Positions 44,567 to 59,743 of a stretch of DNA of 64,000 nucleotides are shown in pieces. The DNA is taken from positions 186,001 through 250,000 of the forward strand of contig CAVRAR010000018.1 of assembly GCA_963719005.1 (NCBI GenBank). The letters run 5' to 3'. A program made the position numbers and the translations under genes. Every line of letters starts with the position of its first letter. Within the stretch, counting starts at the first letter, position 1. The DNA comes from G963675935 sp963719005. GTDB lineage: Bacteria > Planctomycetota > Planctomycetia > Pirellulales > Thermoguttaceae. The notes under the pieces are model-generated. The model was not told where the DNA came from. It ran no database searches and was given only the letters and a program-made list of their open reading frames with translations.

Positions 44567-46912
44567 TCATCCACGGGCTTTGACCGCCGCCACCTGCTGC
44601 TTGAAGTCCTCCGTCTCTTGCCGCACCTGCTTGACGAAACTGTTGTCTTCGGCGGTGCCTAGAACGGCTTTCATCTCTTCGGCATTTCGGAAGGTGGCTT
44701 GGCGGAAGGGATTGTCGTAATCCTTCTTTCGGCTCGCGTAGACCTGGTCGCGAACGTACTCCTGGATTCGCACCGCTGCGTCCAAGGCGGCATTCCACAA
44801 TTTCGGCGTGAGGGTGTCGGCGCTGAAGGGGACAGTCCCATTTTCGCCGAGACGAAAATTGGGACAGTCCCCGGGACGAAAATCGGGACAGTCCCCTGCG
44901 GCCAGCAGTTCCAGCAGAACGGCCAGGGCATGGGCTTGTTTGCGGCAGGGGTAGTCTTGCCACATCTCGTCGTAGCGGTCATGAATCTCTTGCCAGTTTT
45001 TCAAGCGCCCGGCCTTGATGTCGTCCAGCAGCCGCTCGACCTCCGGCTCCGGCGCAAGCTGGCCGCCGAGGTTTACCCACTTCGTCTCCCGCGGCCCGGC
45101 CAGATCGCGACACATCGTCTCGCGCGTGGCGGCGGGATTGGCTTGCAGGTAGGCCAGCAGATTCTTGACTGCGTAATAATGCAGCATTTCGCGGTACGCG
45201 GCGTGCGCCTGGCGAGCCTTCAAAATGACCACGGGCCGATGCGAGGCCTCCATATTCTCGCCAAGAATCTCCGGATCGGCCGTGGCGGCGGGAGCGCTGA
45301 GCATCGAACGACCGAGGGCGGCCAACTCGGCGTCAGCAGCAACGGCGTCGAAGGGGACAGTCCCATTTTCGTCGACCACGGCTGCGCCGCGGTGCCCGCG
45401 AAAATTGGGACAGTCCCCCGCTTTTCCATCCGCCCGCATTTTTGCTTTGCCCGCCCAGACTTCGAGCAATCGCAGGGCGACAAAAATCTCCTCGATCGTG
45501 TCCGGCGCGAGGCAGTCGAACTCGATGTGCTGGGTTTTTGTTTTGCGGCGGTCGCGGCTGGTGAATTTCCAGGTGTTTCGCGCCAGGGCGTACATGTTGT
45601 ACCGCCACCAGTACGCCGGAATCACCAGCAGCCGGTCGTTGCCGCGGTCGTCGTCGAGCAGGCTGAACGGCAAGGGGACGTTCAACTCGGCCGGATAATC
45701 GCCTTTGACCAATAGCGTGAAAGAGGCGAAGCGGCAGGAGTGCTTTAGCGTAGTGCAGAGGCCGGGCCAGAAGCCTCGGCCGGCGACGATCTCGCCGTCG
45801 TTGGCACGGCTGTTGTGGTTCGATCCGATGGTCGCGCCGGCGGCGAGGTTGCTTTGTCCCAGCAGCAGCGAGGCGACGAGGAAGGAGTTGTTGTGGTGCT
45901 GTTCGTGCGCCGGGAAGATCAGGTTGTTCAACAATTCGCAGCACGAGACGGTCGAGTTGTCGCCGAGATAGGAATGGATCAGCCGCGCGCCGTACTTGAG
46001 GTTGGAGTTGTTGCCCATCACAAAGCGGACCGCCTTGCAGCCGTAGAAGACGTGGCAGCCGAGGCCGACGATGCCGTTGATCATCTCGACGCCTTCGCCG
46101 ATTTGCGTCGGCTCGTCGTCGGTCGAGTTGATCGTGAGGTTTTTGAGCTTGTTGGCGCCTTTGACGTAGCAGGCGGGGCCGATTTTCACGTCCTTGAGGA
46201 TCTGGCAGTTCTTGACGACGCAGCCCGCCCCCACCGTGCCGTAGAAGCCGCGGCGCGAGTCGAACTGCCGCTGGGTGATCTCGCCGAGCTTGCGTTGCAG
46301 GGCGGCGTCGTCGCGGTATCTCGACCAGACGTAGGCGTCGGCCGCGGTCATTCCGTCGAAGGCCATCACCGCCCTGCCGCCGGTTTCGTTGACCAGATCG
46401 AGCCAGACGCGCACGTCCTCGGGCTCGCCGTCCTTGACGATGCAGTTGCCGAACTTGGCGTGGTTCGTGGTGTGCATCTCGCTGACGTTCAAGAGCATCG
46501 CGTTGTCGCCGACGATGTAGTGGGCGAGGTAGCGGACGTTGTGGATCGCCGCGTTCTCGCCGACGTCGCAGGAGATGACCATGCTGTTGCTGATGCCCGC
46601 CAGCATCTGCATGTCGTGATGTTCGAGCATGACCGGTTCGAGCCGGGCGACGCGGACCAGGCCGGAAAACTCGCTGCTGCGGACCAGTCGCGGGTCGAAC
46701 GGATCGGCCACCAGGAACAGATCCCAGTCGTCGCAGGTGTTGGCGTTCTTCACCAGGGTTTCGATTTCGTCGGCGCGCAGGTGGCGCCAGGCGGCCTGGC
46801 GGCCGAGTTGTTCGTTGCGAAGGTAGAATTCGTCCCGATCCGGCGGCAGATACTCGGCCGGGATGAACTGGCGGCGGAACTGCTCGATCGGAATGACTTT
46901 GACGTTGGCCAT
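44567..46912 (-). CDS. DUF4954 left-handed beta-helix protein with two in-frame repeat insertions
   Basis: 781 residues from MANVKVIPIEQFRR. The long central part (SNSMVISCDVGENAAIHN, NSTDDEPTQIGEGVEMI, LGCHVFYGCKAVRFVMGNN, SNLKYGARLIHSYLGDNS) has the spacing of hexapeptide left-handed beta-helices and fits the DUF4954 family of planctomycetes and Bacteroidetes. Function unknown; acyl- or sugar-nucleotide transferase activity is a guess. Two palindromic elements lie inside it, at residues about 498-520 (GDCPNFRGHRG, DENGTVPFDA) and about 672-696 (GDCPDFRPGDCPNFR, GENGTVPFSA). Both keep the frame. They fall between helical segments near the C-terminus. Confidence 0.8.
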   Translation of the reverse strand: MANVKVIPIEQFRRQFIPAEYLPPDRDEFYLRNEQLGRQAAWRHLRADEIETLVKNANTCDDWDLFLVADPFDPRLVRSSEFSGLVRVARLEPVMLEHHDMQMLAGISNSMVISCDVGENAAIHNVRYLAHYIVGDNAMLLNVSEMHTTNHAKFGNCIVKDGEPEDVRVWLDLVNETGGRAVMAFDGMTAADAYVWSRYRDDAALQRKLGEITQRQFDSRRGFYGTVGAGCVVKNCQILKDVKIGPACYVKGANKLKNLTINSTDDEPTQIGEGVEMINGIVGLGCHVFYGCKAVRFVMGNNSNLKYGARLIHSYLGDNSTVSCCELLNNLIFPAHEQHHNNSFLVASLLLGQSNLAAGATIGSNHNSRANDGEIVAGRGFWPGLCTTLKHSCRFASFTLLVKGDYPAELNVPLPFSLLDDDRGNDRLLVIPAYWWRYNMYALARNTWKFTSRDRRKTKTQHIEFDCLAPDTIEEIFVALRLLEVWAGKAKMRADGKAGDCPNFRGHRGAAVVDENGTVPFDAVAADAELAALGRSMLSAPAATADPEILGENMEASHRPVVILKARQAHAAYREMLHYYAVKNLLAYLQANPAATRETMCRDLAGPRETKWVNLGGQLAPEPEVERLLDDIKAGRLKNWQEIHDRYDEMWQDYPCRKQAHALAVLLELLAAGDCPDFRPGDCPNFRLGENGTVPFSADTLTPKLWNAALDAAVRIQEYVRDQVYASRKKDYDNPFRQATFRNAEEMKAVLGTAEDNSFVKQVRQETEDFKQQVAAVKARG
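44827..44895. repeat. GGGGACAGTCCC palindromic element, copy C
   Basis: GGGGACAGTCCCATTTTCG, a short middle, CGAAAATTGGGACAGTCCCC, and an extra half unit CGAAAATCGGGACAGTCCCC. It lies in the DUF4954 gene. Confidence 0.85.
45353..45419. repeat. GGGGACAGTCCC palindromic element, copy B
   Basis: Almost identical to copy A, in the DUF4954 gene. It is read in the same frame and orientation as copy A in the transposase remnant. Confidence 0.85.
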
Positions 46913-47025
46913 GATTCGCTCTGCTCGATTCTTGACGAGACTTTCAACCACGAGGATAGTCGCCGCGGCCGAAAGATGCAAGATCGTAGAGGCGCAGTAA
47001 CGGACTATGGCGGTTTCCAGCACGT

Positions 47026-47105
47026 GTAGGGTGGGACAAGCGAAGCGCCGTCCCACCATCGAAACAGCCTTGGCGCTGGTGGGACGGCGGTTCGCTTGTC
47101 CCACC

Positions 47106-47109
<4 letters not shown>
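47026..47109. repeat. 32-bp-arm palindrome at the sensor-kinase 3' end
   Basis: GTAGGGTGGGACAAGCGAAG continues to CGCCGTCCCACC (47026-47057). It pairs with 47078-47109 with one mismatch. The TAG stop of the kinase gene lies in the right arm. Confidence 0.85.
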
Positions 47110-53062
<5,953 letters not shown>

Positions 53063-53320
53063 TCGCCCGTCATAGCCCTCGCGGCCGATCCTTGCGCGCT
53101 ATGTATCGAGTAAGTGTACCTTTTCCTGCCGGCCCCTATGGGTCGTCTCGACTCTCGCCGGGCGCGTCACAGTCGAAGCAAAGCGGATAACTTATCGTCG
53201 GCTGTAGCGATTGTGACGATAATGCCGGCGCGGCAACGAGGCTTCCGCGCGGTTTCCTGAATTGGCTAGGAGCGTGAATTGTTGCGCGACTCGTCGGCTA
53301 TCTAAGAACACGGAAAAATT

Positions 53321-53350
53321 GTTGACAACTCCCATAGAAAATATGCATAA
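53321..53350 (+). promoter_or_regulatory. Strong sigma-70-like promoter for the methyltransferase
   Basis: TTGACA (53321-53326), 18-base spacer, CATAAT (53345-53350). It gives a leader of about 140 bases before the ATG at 53501. Confidence 0.65.
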
Positions 53351-53372
53351 TGGCAAGAAGTCGTTTTCGCAA

Positions 53373-53399
53373 CAGCCGCAAGACACGGCGTCTTGCGGC
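53373..53399. repeat. Leader hairpin before the methyltransferase gene
   Basis: AGCCGCAAGAC-ACGGC-GTCTTGCGGCT, a perfect 11-bp stem downstream of the promoter. It could attenuate expression or be a dispersed palindrome. Confidence 0.7.
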
Positions 53400-53500
53400 T
53401 CGCAAGCTAAGGAGCAAAGAAGGGCATTGCCGTGGGGCAGACGCTCGTCGCGTCTCTCTTCTATTTGGATTTAGGGTAACGTGTAACTATGGAGACTAGT

Positions 53501-54565
53501 ATGGAAAGATTCTTCAGCAATGACGTGCGGGCCCTCACAAAGGCGCTCGCCGATTTGGATTCGCGGCTGGATCCGGCGGCCGAGCCGTTCGAGGACGACA
53601 ATTACCTCGCAACCGCGGATGCCTTCGATCGCTCGTGCGAGGCGTGCCGACGAATGGAATCGTCGCTGGCGAATGAGCCTGACAGACTCAAAGAAGTGAA
53701 GACGCGTTTCTTGGCGGCAATCCGGCCTTGGCTCGACCGGAGCTGGTTCTTTCAGCGGGCCATTGTCAAGCCGCGCGGCTATCCCGGGGACCGCGAGTTG
53801 CTGTCGGCGATCTACGATAACGTGCCGCGCGGCCGTGGATTGGTCGGCTACCTGGATCTGTTCTTCTTGAACCTGACCCTGGCTCGCGCCATTCGAGAAA
53901 GGCTGCTCTGCGCCAAGACCTTTCTGACCGAGGAGTTGGGCAGGCGCGGGGGCGACGTCTCGATTTTGAACGTGGCCTGCGGGCCAGTTCGAGAATACGA
54001 GGGCGGAATCGAGCATCGCGACGACACCAACGTCCGCATCACTTGCATCGACACGGATAGCGACACCTTGAGTTACGTGAAAGCGCGCAGCGCTTCTGCG
54101 GCGATGCGCAGGCTGCGTATCGACTGCGTCTGCCACAATGCCATTCGCACCAGTTCCGCGCAGGGCAACATTCGCAGGTTCGGCCGGCCTGACATCCTCT
54201 ATAGCATCGGGCTGTGCGACTACATTCCCGACAGGCACCTCGTGCCCATGCTGCGAGGCTGGCGCGAGACGGTCAGCGACGACGGCGTCGTCTACGTGGC
54301 GTTCAAGGACATCCGCAAGTACTCGCCGACGATTTACCAGTGGCACATGGACTGGTACTTCCTTCCGCGGACTGAAGAGGAGATCCGCGGCCTGTTTGAG
54401 CAAGCGGGATACGACATGTACGGCCTGAAGATGACTCGCGACGCAACGGGTTCGATCATCAACTTTATCGGCTCGAGCAAGAAACGAGTCATTCGCATCG
54501 ACCGCCCCGAGCCGCTGGCCGCGGCGGTGCGTCCGCGCGTGCCAGAGATGTCTTCGACGAGATAG
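53501..54565 (+). CDS. SAM-dependent methyltransferase, PhcB-like (EF 3-OH-PAME type)
   Basis: 354 residues. The start MERFFSNDVRALTK is preferred because GGAG lies six bases upstream; an ATG at 53489 is the alternative. KPRGYPGDRELLSAIYDN is followed by the class I Rossmann region: ILNVACGPVREYEG (SAM loop), CIDTDSDTLSYVKA, and DILYSIGLCDYIPDR. The C-terminus ends in DATGSIINFIGSSKK. It resembles proteins annotated as extracellular-factor 3-hydroxypalmitate methyl ester synthases (PhcB), though this rests on memory. If right, it makes a fatty-acid methyl ester signal. It is divergent from the sensor kinase and converges on the HD-GYP gene. Confidence 0.68.
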   Translation: MERFFSNDVRALTKALADLDSRLDPAAEPFEDDNYLATADAFDRSCEACRRMESSLANEPDRLKEVKTRFLAAIRPWLDRSWFFQRAIVKPRGYPGDRELLSAIYDNVPRGRGLVGYLDLFFLNLTLARAIRERLLCAKTFLTEELGRRGGDVSILNVACGPVREYEGGIEHRDDTNVRITCIDTDSDTLSYVKARSASAAMRRLRIDCVCHNAIRTSSAQGNIRRFGRPDILYSIGLCDYIPDRHLVPMLRGWRETVSDDGVVYVAFKDIRKYSPTIYQWHMDWYFLPRTEEEIRGLFEQAGYDMYGLKMTRDATGSIINFIGSSKKRVIRIDRPEPLAAAVRPRVPEMSSTR

Positions 54566-55689
54566 CAGGACGACGACGTGCGCAGTTTAGCGACGGGAGG
54601 CGCCTCAGCGCACCTTGAAGATGGAATGCGCATCAGAGAATTGCGGCCATCTCCGCGCGACTTCAGTAGCGAGGTCGCCTCGAATTCCTCGCGGGCGGCG
54701 AACTGGTTCGATATCTCCACGAAATGATCTTCGTTTTGCAGAAAAGCCCTGACGACGTCGGGGTCGAAATGGACTCCCATCCCTTTGAGGATGATCTCTC
54801 GCGATTTTTCGTGGCTGAAGGCCGGCTTGTAGACTCGTTTTGTAGTGAGGGCGTCGTAGACGTCGGCCAGGGCGACGATGCGGCCGCACAACGGGATGTC
54901 TTCGCCCGAGAGCCCGTCGGGATAGCCGCTGCCGTCGAAGCGCTCGTGGTGGCTGCGGGCGATGTCGCGGGCCATGCAGAGGAACTTGGCCTCCGGATGA
55001 AGATCGAGCGCGGCATCCAAGGTCCTGCTGCCAATGACCGTATGCCGCTTCATGACTTCAAATTCTTCGGCCGTAAGCGGTCCGGGCTTCAGCAGGATCT
55101 TGTCGGGAATGCCCACCTTGCCGACGTCGTGCAGCGGGCTGGTCATGTACATCAACTGCACGTAGTCGCTGTCCACTTCGTCGCGGAATTTGTCCAGGGC
55201 AGAAAGCTCATCGGCCAGCAGGCGGCAATACTCGCGCATGCGCTCCAGGTGTGCGCCGGTTTCCTGATCGCGCGACTCGGCGAGTTTCGCCAGGCTGAAG
55301 ATGGTCACTTCATGGCTTTCCAGCGACAAGATGCGTTCGCCGGCGTGAATGCGGACTTCGAGTTCTTGCGGCTCGAACGGTTTGCTGATGAAGTCGTCGG
55401 CGCCGGCGTTGAGGCCCTCGACGATGTTCTGCGTGCCGCGCCGCGCGGTCAGCAGAATGACGTAGACGTAGCCGCTGGAATATCGGCGGCGGATGTGCCG
55501 GCACAAGTCGATTCCAGTCATGCCCGGCATTTCCCAGTCGAGGACCACGAGCCGATACGAGCAGTTCCGCATCAGTTCCAACGCCTCTTGGCCGCTTCTG
55601 GCCGCGGTGACGTTGTGCCCGAAGCGGGTGAGCGCGTTGGCCAGGATGTCGGTGGCAATGTCGTCGTCATCGACGATCAGGATGCGCAT
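54334..55689 (-). CDS. Response regulator with HD-GYP domain
   Basis: Start at MRILIVDDDDIATD. Receiver: phospho-Asp in RLVVLDWEMPGMTG, LLTARRG, and DDFISKPFEPQEL. Residues about 150-340 are HD-GYP: SPLHDVGKVGIPDKILLKPG (HD), ARSHHERFDGSGYPDGLSG (HHE...GYP), LADVYDALTTKRVYK. It should hydrolyse cyclic-di-GMP when phosphorylated. The last about 90 residues after REEFEATSLLKSR lie antisense to the methyltransferase 3' end and look non-conserved. A one-base shift would end the protein near 54605 instead. The gene follows hpt by 50 bases in the same direction. Confidence 0.85.
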   Translation of the reverse strand: MRILIVDDDDIATDILANALTRFGHNVTAARSGQEALELMRNCSYRLVVLDWEMPGMTGIDLCRHIRRRYSSGYVYVILLTARRGTQNIVEGLNAGADDFISKPFEPQELEVRIHAGERILSLESHEVTIFSLAKLAESRDQETGAHLERMREYCRLLADELSALDKFRDEVDSDYVQLMYMTSPLHDVGKVGIPDKILLKPGPLTAEEFEVMKRHTVIGSRTLDAALDLHPEAKFLCMARDIARSHHERFDGSGYPDGLSGEDIPLCGRIVALADVYDALTTKRVYKPAFSHEKSREIILKGMGVHFDPDVVRAFLQNEDHFVEISNQFAAREEFEATSLLKSRGDGRNSLMRIPSSRCAEAPPVAKLRTSSSCYLVEDISGTRGRTAAASGSGRSMRMTRFLLEPIKLMIEPVASRVIFRPYMSYPACSNRPRISSSVRGRKYQSMCHW

Positions 55690-55739
55690 GATGTTGACTC
55701 CGAGGTTGCCGCGTTTCTTTGGGCGGCCGTTGTGGTGTT

Positions 55740-56165
55740 TCACATGGAATTGGCCGCCGACAACAATGCTGCCGCACAGTCCAAGTACTTCTCCCACTCG
55801 TCGTGCAAGCGCTCGATGCCTGCGGGGAGGTCGGTGACGCGGCTTTCACGGCTGACGTTTTCAATCTCGGCCGCGGCCCGCATCAAACCGTCGGCAGACA
55901 TGCTTGCCGAAGTGCCCTTGACGCGATGCGCGACGCGAGCGATTTCCTTCGTGTCCCGCGTGGCAAGAGCCTGCTCCATCTTCTCCATTTCCTTGGGCAT
56001 CTGTTCTTTGAACGTTTTCAGAACGCGTTGCACGAGATCGACGTTCCCCATGCAGCGATTGCGCAGCGCCTCGAAGTCCAGCACGCCGGAAGGAAGAGGT
56101 GTCGCGGATGGGCGGCCGGCAGGATGGCCGCGGGCCGCGTCGGAAGCATTGAGGTTCATTGTCAC
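55740..56165 (-). CDS. Hpt-domain phosphotransfer protein
   Basis: 141 residues. MGNVDLVQRVLKTFKEQMPKEMEKMEQAL leads to VAHRVKGTSASMSADGLMRA, where the His of AHRVKG is the phosphorylated residue. It is a helical bundle carrying phosphate between hybrid kinases and response regulators. It lies 50 bases upstream of the REC-HD-GYP gene in the same direction and probably supplies it. The sensor kinase of this cluster is the likely source. Confidence 0.9.
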   Translation of the reverse strand: MTMNLNASDAARGHPAGRPSATPLPSGVLDFEALRNRCMGNVDLVQRVLKTFKEQMPKEMEKMEQALATRDTKEIARVAHRVKGTSASMSADGLMRAAAEIENVSRESRVTDLPAGIERLHDEWEKYLDCAAALLSAANSM

Positions 56166-56530
56166 GCCATTCGACCGATCTAGAGGGAATCGCCTGCGAA
56201 CGCCGTAATGTGGAAGCCCACATATCGTCGCCTGCGGAACTCTAGCTTACGGCCGAAGATTGGGGGCCAGATGGCCGTTGAATTCCGCGGATCGGCGGAC
56301 ATCGACGAACAAACCACCAACACGAGTGGCATCAAGCGATTCAGTTTTTTCCTGTGAATTCAGGCGATATTCGTTCGAATAGGCCGAGTTCGTCGGCTGG
56401 ATGCGGCACAAATAGCACAACGATAACCAATCTAAAGCGTTACCGCCCAGTGTGGGTGTGCAATGTAGCCCTTCGAGCGTATTTCGAGCTGTTCCGGCCG
56501 GCCCCGGAGCCCCGGCGCCCCGAAAAGCGA
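56166..56530. other. Gap between hpt and glycosidase gene
   Basis: 365 bases. No gene, repeat or strong hairpin recognised. It must hold the hpt promoter on the minus strand. Confidence 0.5.
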
Positions 56531-59080
56531 CTACTGAGGCACGAAGTGGGCGGAAATCCGGTATTCCACATCCGCCGGCAGGTCGCTGTGAATCTGAGAA
56601 TCGAACCGCTGAGGCTTTTCCGAAGCCGGAACGGCCAGCCGCCACGTCTGCCAGGCCGCCTGATACCAGCCATTGCCCACGACCGGCAGAAATGCCGCCG
56701 GCTTCTCGTTGAAGGTTCCTGAGAACTTCAGATGCCCGTCCCGATGGTGAGTATAAAACGGATGCGGCCCTTTCTTCAATTCGATGCTTATGGCCAACAG
56801 GCCGCCCGTCTTTGTCGCCGGTACTTCGCCGCCCTGATGGAAGAGTTTCTCCGCCGGGTCAAGCACTCGCCATTCCGCCGCCGGCCGACTTCCCTCGCCT
56901 CGTTCTCGCAGCGTCAGCACCCTGGTTGCCTCGGCAGACGTCGTCGGGATCTCTTGAATGTCGAACTTGCGGTCCAGCGTCGGGGCCTCCCCTTGCGGAA
57001 CGATCTCCAAGAGCACGATCTCCATTGCCCGAAGGGTCAGTTTCGCCGAAGACGCAAAACCTTGCCCGCTCTGGCGCAGTTGCGCCGGATGTGGATACCG
57101 GCGATACAAGTCCCAGCGTTTACCCTGGGGCAATCCCAAGGCGGGACCGAGATTGAGTTCAACCGTCGTATCGCGCAAGACCCCGTTGTTGATCGCCAGA
57201 AAGGCACGCCGGCCATCCGAGCAACAGTAACCGTACGGCTCGTTCTTCCAAGGATTGCCGAGAATGAATCGCGAGTTGCCAAAACACTCGGGCCGGGCCT
57301 TCAGCAGCCCAATGAACTCGGCCGCCTGCGCGCGCTCCGGCGGCGTCAACACGGGCGCATCCGACCATATCTGCGCCAAAAGATGCCCGCGGCAAAGGTC
57401 CATCACCATGCCCGTTTGCCACGCCTCCTTCCCGATGCAGCTATTCCACGGCCAATCGGAAAGCCAGATTCCCAAGGGATCCCAACCGACCGTCGGAATG
57501 TCTTTCACCATCCAGCGTGCTTCGTCGAGGCGGCGTGTAACGCTGTCGCGGGCGCGAAACGTCGGCCAAGGGGCAAAGCTCGCCGCCTCGATTTTCGTGC
57601 CGACGTCGAAGAGCGTGTCGGCGTGTTCGAGCCACCACGGCGACTGGTATCGCCAATAGAGCATGATCATCACGTCGGGGCAGAGCCGATCGAGGTCGCG
57701 GTACAGTTGGATGATGTGATTGCAGATCGGCTCGGTCGAATAGTCGCCCGGCAGATGGTCGTGGCCGGGTTCGTCGCAACGATCCAACAGGTTGTCGAAC
57801 TTCAACAGCCGCACGCCGTTTTCGCGGATTTGTCGCGTGAATCCTTCGAGGTAAAGGCGGCTCACCGCGTCCGACGCCCTGCACAGGCCGCCGGAACTGG
57901 TCCGCGCATTCTTGACGGCCGGATTGTCCCAGATCGTCCAGACTCCGATTTGTCCGCTGTCGATCCACAGGCCCGGCTTCATGCCCTGCCGGGCGATTTC
58001 CCGCAGAACCTTGGCGAATCCATTCGGGAAGTTGCGGCCATTCGGCGTCGCCAGGTCGCCGGCCGGATCGTGCCAGAACTCGATCGCGTAATAGTCCCAC
58101 TTTAGGCCGCTTTCGCGCCGCGCCGCATCGACTTTGGCAAGGTTGCTTAAGAGGTATTCTTCCGGGTCGCTCGATAGGAAGTCTTCGGCGGCGTTGCAAC
58201 GGAAATTCGGCTTCGACCCGAACGGCTCGAAGATTGCCAACGGCTTGTCGCGTCCGTGTCGCACCCGCAACATTCGGTCGTGAAGTTGCTTGACGAAGGC
58301 CTGCCGCGCTTGCCCCTCCACTGCAACGCCATAGACCGCTTCCATGCAATCGAAACTCGCCCCCGGAGCAAGCCGGACGCCGGGCAATTGCTGAAGAACG
58401 ACCGTGTTCCCTTTGCGGAGCGCGAAGCCTGCCGGATGTGCGAGGCTCAGGAAGAACTGTCTCTCCACATAGGATGGAAAACCGCGTTTCCGGCCGATGG
58501 GATCCTCAAACGCGATTACTGGCCCGCCTAGATGCTCTTGCGTGAGATAAAGCGGATAGTCCGGGTCGTGGTCGTCGATCGTCGCATTGGTGCGATAGAC
58601 GCCCAGCCGAACGTTCAGCAAGCGATTCCAGACGGACTTGCCACCGTTGCTGATGGAAACCCATTTATGCAGCACCGGCTCGCGATCGCTCCAGCGATAA
58701 ACGACTCTCGCCGTAACGGCGGGGTCGGTGGCGACCAGATCGAACACCGCCTCCCGGCAATTCTCGACGGTTCGAGTCGGTCCCTTTTTCACGGTGAGTT
58801 TCGGCGTGACGAGCACCTGCCCCGGAAGCCCAATATCGAATTCGTCCTCCGCACCGCCGCCCAGACTCAGCGTTCGGCCGGTCAATCGGTTCTTCCACGA
58901 AACCGCACGCAGTTCGCCCGCGGTGGACAGAACAAACTTGAACGTGGGCGAGCAGAGCGTAACCGTCTGGCCGTCAACGACGACTCGCGACGAAGGCTTC
59001 GCCGCCGGTTCGGCCACGGCAAGGCAGGGCAACGCAAGTAGCATCAGGCTCAGAGCGAATACTCGTCGCGCAGTGTTCAT
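56531..59080 (-). CDS. Secreted GH36/GH27-like alpha-galactosidase
   Basis: 849 residues. The N-terminus MNTARRVFALSLMLLALPCLAVAEP is a signal peptide. A beta-sandwich domain follows (about 30-280), then a TIM barrel with WDYYAIEFWHDPAGD, GMKPGLWIDSGQ, NGVRLLKFDNLLDRCDEPGHDH (a likely Asp nucleophile in LKFDN), DVMIMLYWRYQSPWWL and WLSDWPWNSCIGKEAW. The C-terminal part has a beta domain ending in DVEYRISAHFVPQ. It fits the melibiase clan of secreted planctomycete glycosidases. Substrate unknown. It stands alone, facing the Hpt gene. Confidence 0.75.
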   Translation of the reverse strand: MNTARRVFALSLMLLALPCLAVAEPAAKPSSRVVVDGQTVTLCSPTFKFVLSTAGELRAVSWKNRLTGRTLSLGGGAEDEFDIGLPGQVLVTPKLTVKKGPTRTVENCREAVFDLVATDPAVTARVVYRWSDREPVLHKWVSISNGGKSVWNRLLNVRLGVYRTNATIDDHDPDYPLYLTQEHLGGPVIAFEDPIGRKRGFPSYVERQFFLSLAHPAGFALRKGNTVVLQQLPGVRLAPGASFDCMEAVYGVAVEGQARQAFVKQLHDRMLRVRHGRDKPLAIFEPFGSKPNFRCNAAEDFLSSDPEEYLLSNLAKVDAARRESGLKWDYYAIEFWHDPAGDLATPNGRNFPNGFAKVLREIARQGMKPGLWIDSGQIGVWTIWDNPAVKNARTSSGGLCRASDAVSRLYLEGFTRQIRENGVRLLKFDNLLDRCDEPGHDHLPGDYSTEPICNHIIQLYRDLDRLCPDVMIMLYWRYQSPWWLEHADTLFDVGTKIEAASFAPWPTFRARDSVTRRLDEARWMVKDIPTVGWDPLGIWLSDWPWNSCIGKEAWQTGMVMDLCRGHLLAQIWSDAPVLTPPERAQAAEFIGLLKARPECFGNSRFILGNPWKNEPYGYCCSDGRRAFLAINNGVLRDTTVELNLGPALGLPQGKRWDLYRRYPHPAQLRQSGQGFASSAKLTLRAMEIVLLEIVPQGEAPTLDRKFDIQEIPTTSAEATRVLTLRERGEGSRPAAEWRVLDPAEKLFHQGGEVPATKTGGLLAISIELKKGPHPFYTHHRDGHLKFSGTFNEKPAAFLPVVGNGWYQAAWQTWRLAVPASEKPQRFDSQIHSDLPADVEYRISAHFVPQ

Positions 59081-59103
59081 GGCATTCAGAAGGAAGGAGG
59101 AAT

Positions 59104-59128
59104 GGAAGGAAGGAAGGAAGGAAGGAAA
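59104..59128. repeat. GGAA microsatellite
   Basis: Six tandem GGAA/AAGG units just upstream of the glycosidase start, in the 5' leader on the minus strand as TTCC runs. Confidence 0.85.
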
Positions 59129-59146
59129 GCTTGCTGGGGCGAACGT

Positions 59147-59698
59147 CTACGCAGCAAATAACTCGCCGACGACGCAACGGAAGCCTTCGACGACTTCTTC
59201 GCCCGATAGCTCGTCGTTTTCGGTCAGCACCGTGACGCGAACAGCCGAACGATAGACCGTCACGCTCCGCCACTTGGGGTCGATCACCCAGACGATCTTC
59301 GTGCCGGCATCCAGCCAAGCCTTCACCTTGTCGTCAACCTCATGGACCGTATCACCGGGCGAAACTACTTCCACCGCCAGATCGGGAGGGCCGGGCCAGA
59401 ACGCTTCGCTGGACATTTCGGCGGAAAGTCGTTCGCGCGCGACGAAAGCTACATCGGGCGCACGGACCGTATCGGGATCGGTAGCCAGGAGAAAGCCGGT
59501 GTCGCCCTCGAAAAGGGCGCCCAGGCGGTGGTCCTCGACGTACCGGCCTAGCGAAAGGTGTAATCTCGCTGCAATTAGTCCATGCTTCCAACCGGCTGGT
59601 GACATCTTTCTAACCCCTCCGGCGATGAGTTCGTAGCGGAAGCCGTCGTTCGGCATGTAGAGAAGCTGTTCGGCCGTGACAAGCGTTGTCGTGCTCAT
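59147..59698 (-). CDS. Uma2-family endonuclease-like protein (DUF820)
   Basis: 183 residues. YELIAGGVRKMSP, KHGLIAARLHLSL, VRAPDVAFVAR, PDLAVEVVSPGDTVHEVDDKVKAWLDAG and VWVIDPKWRSVTVYR form the PD-(D/E)xK core of Uma2 proteins, common in multiple copies in planctomycetes and cyanobacteria. Biological role unknown. Confidence 0.9.
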   Translation of the reverse strand: MSTTTLVTAEQLLYMPNDGFRYELIAGGVRKMSPAGWKHGLIAARLHLSLGRYVEDHRLGALFEGDTGFLLATDPDTVRAPDVAFVARERLSAEMSSEAFWPGPPDLAVEVVSPGDTVHEVDDKVKAWLDAGTKIVWVIDPKWRSVTVYRSAVRVTVLTENDELSGEEVVEGFRCVVGELFAA

Positions 59699-59743
59699 GG
59701 CGAGATCCAGTCGGTGTTACTCTCGTGTCACCTTAATTCTATG

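Larger units (their letters stand above)
53063..53500. other. Divergent intergenic region
   Basis: 438 bases between the sensor kinase and the methyltransferase. It holds a plus-strand promoter (53321-53350) and a hairpin (53373-53399). No gene is seen. Confidence 0.55.

Noticed and set aside
44254..44720. Short plus-strand frames left of the DUF4954 gene end
   Set aside because: They have no domain or ribosome site, and part is antisense to the DUF4954 C-terminus.
53373..53399. Terminator of the sensor kinase operon
   Set aside because: It lies upstream of the kinase start and downstream of a plus-strand promoter, so a leader hairpin is more likely. There is no T-run.
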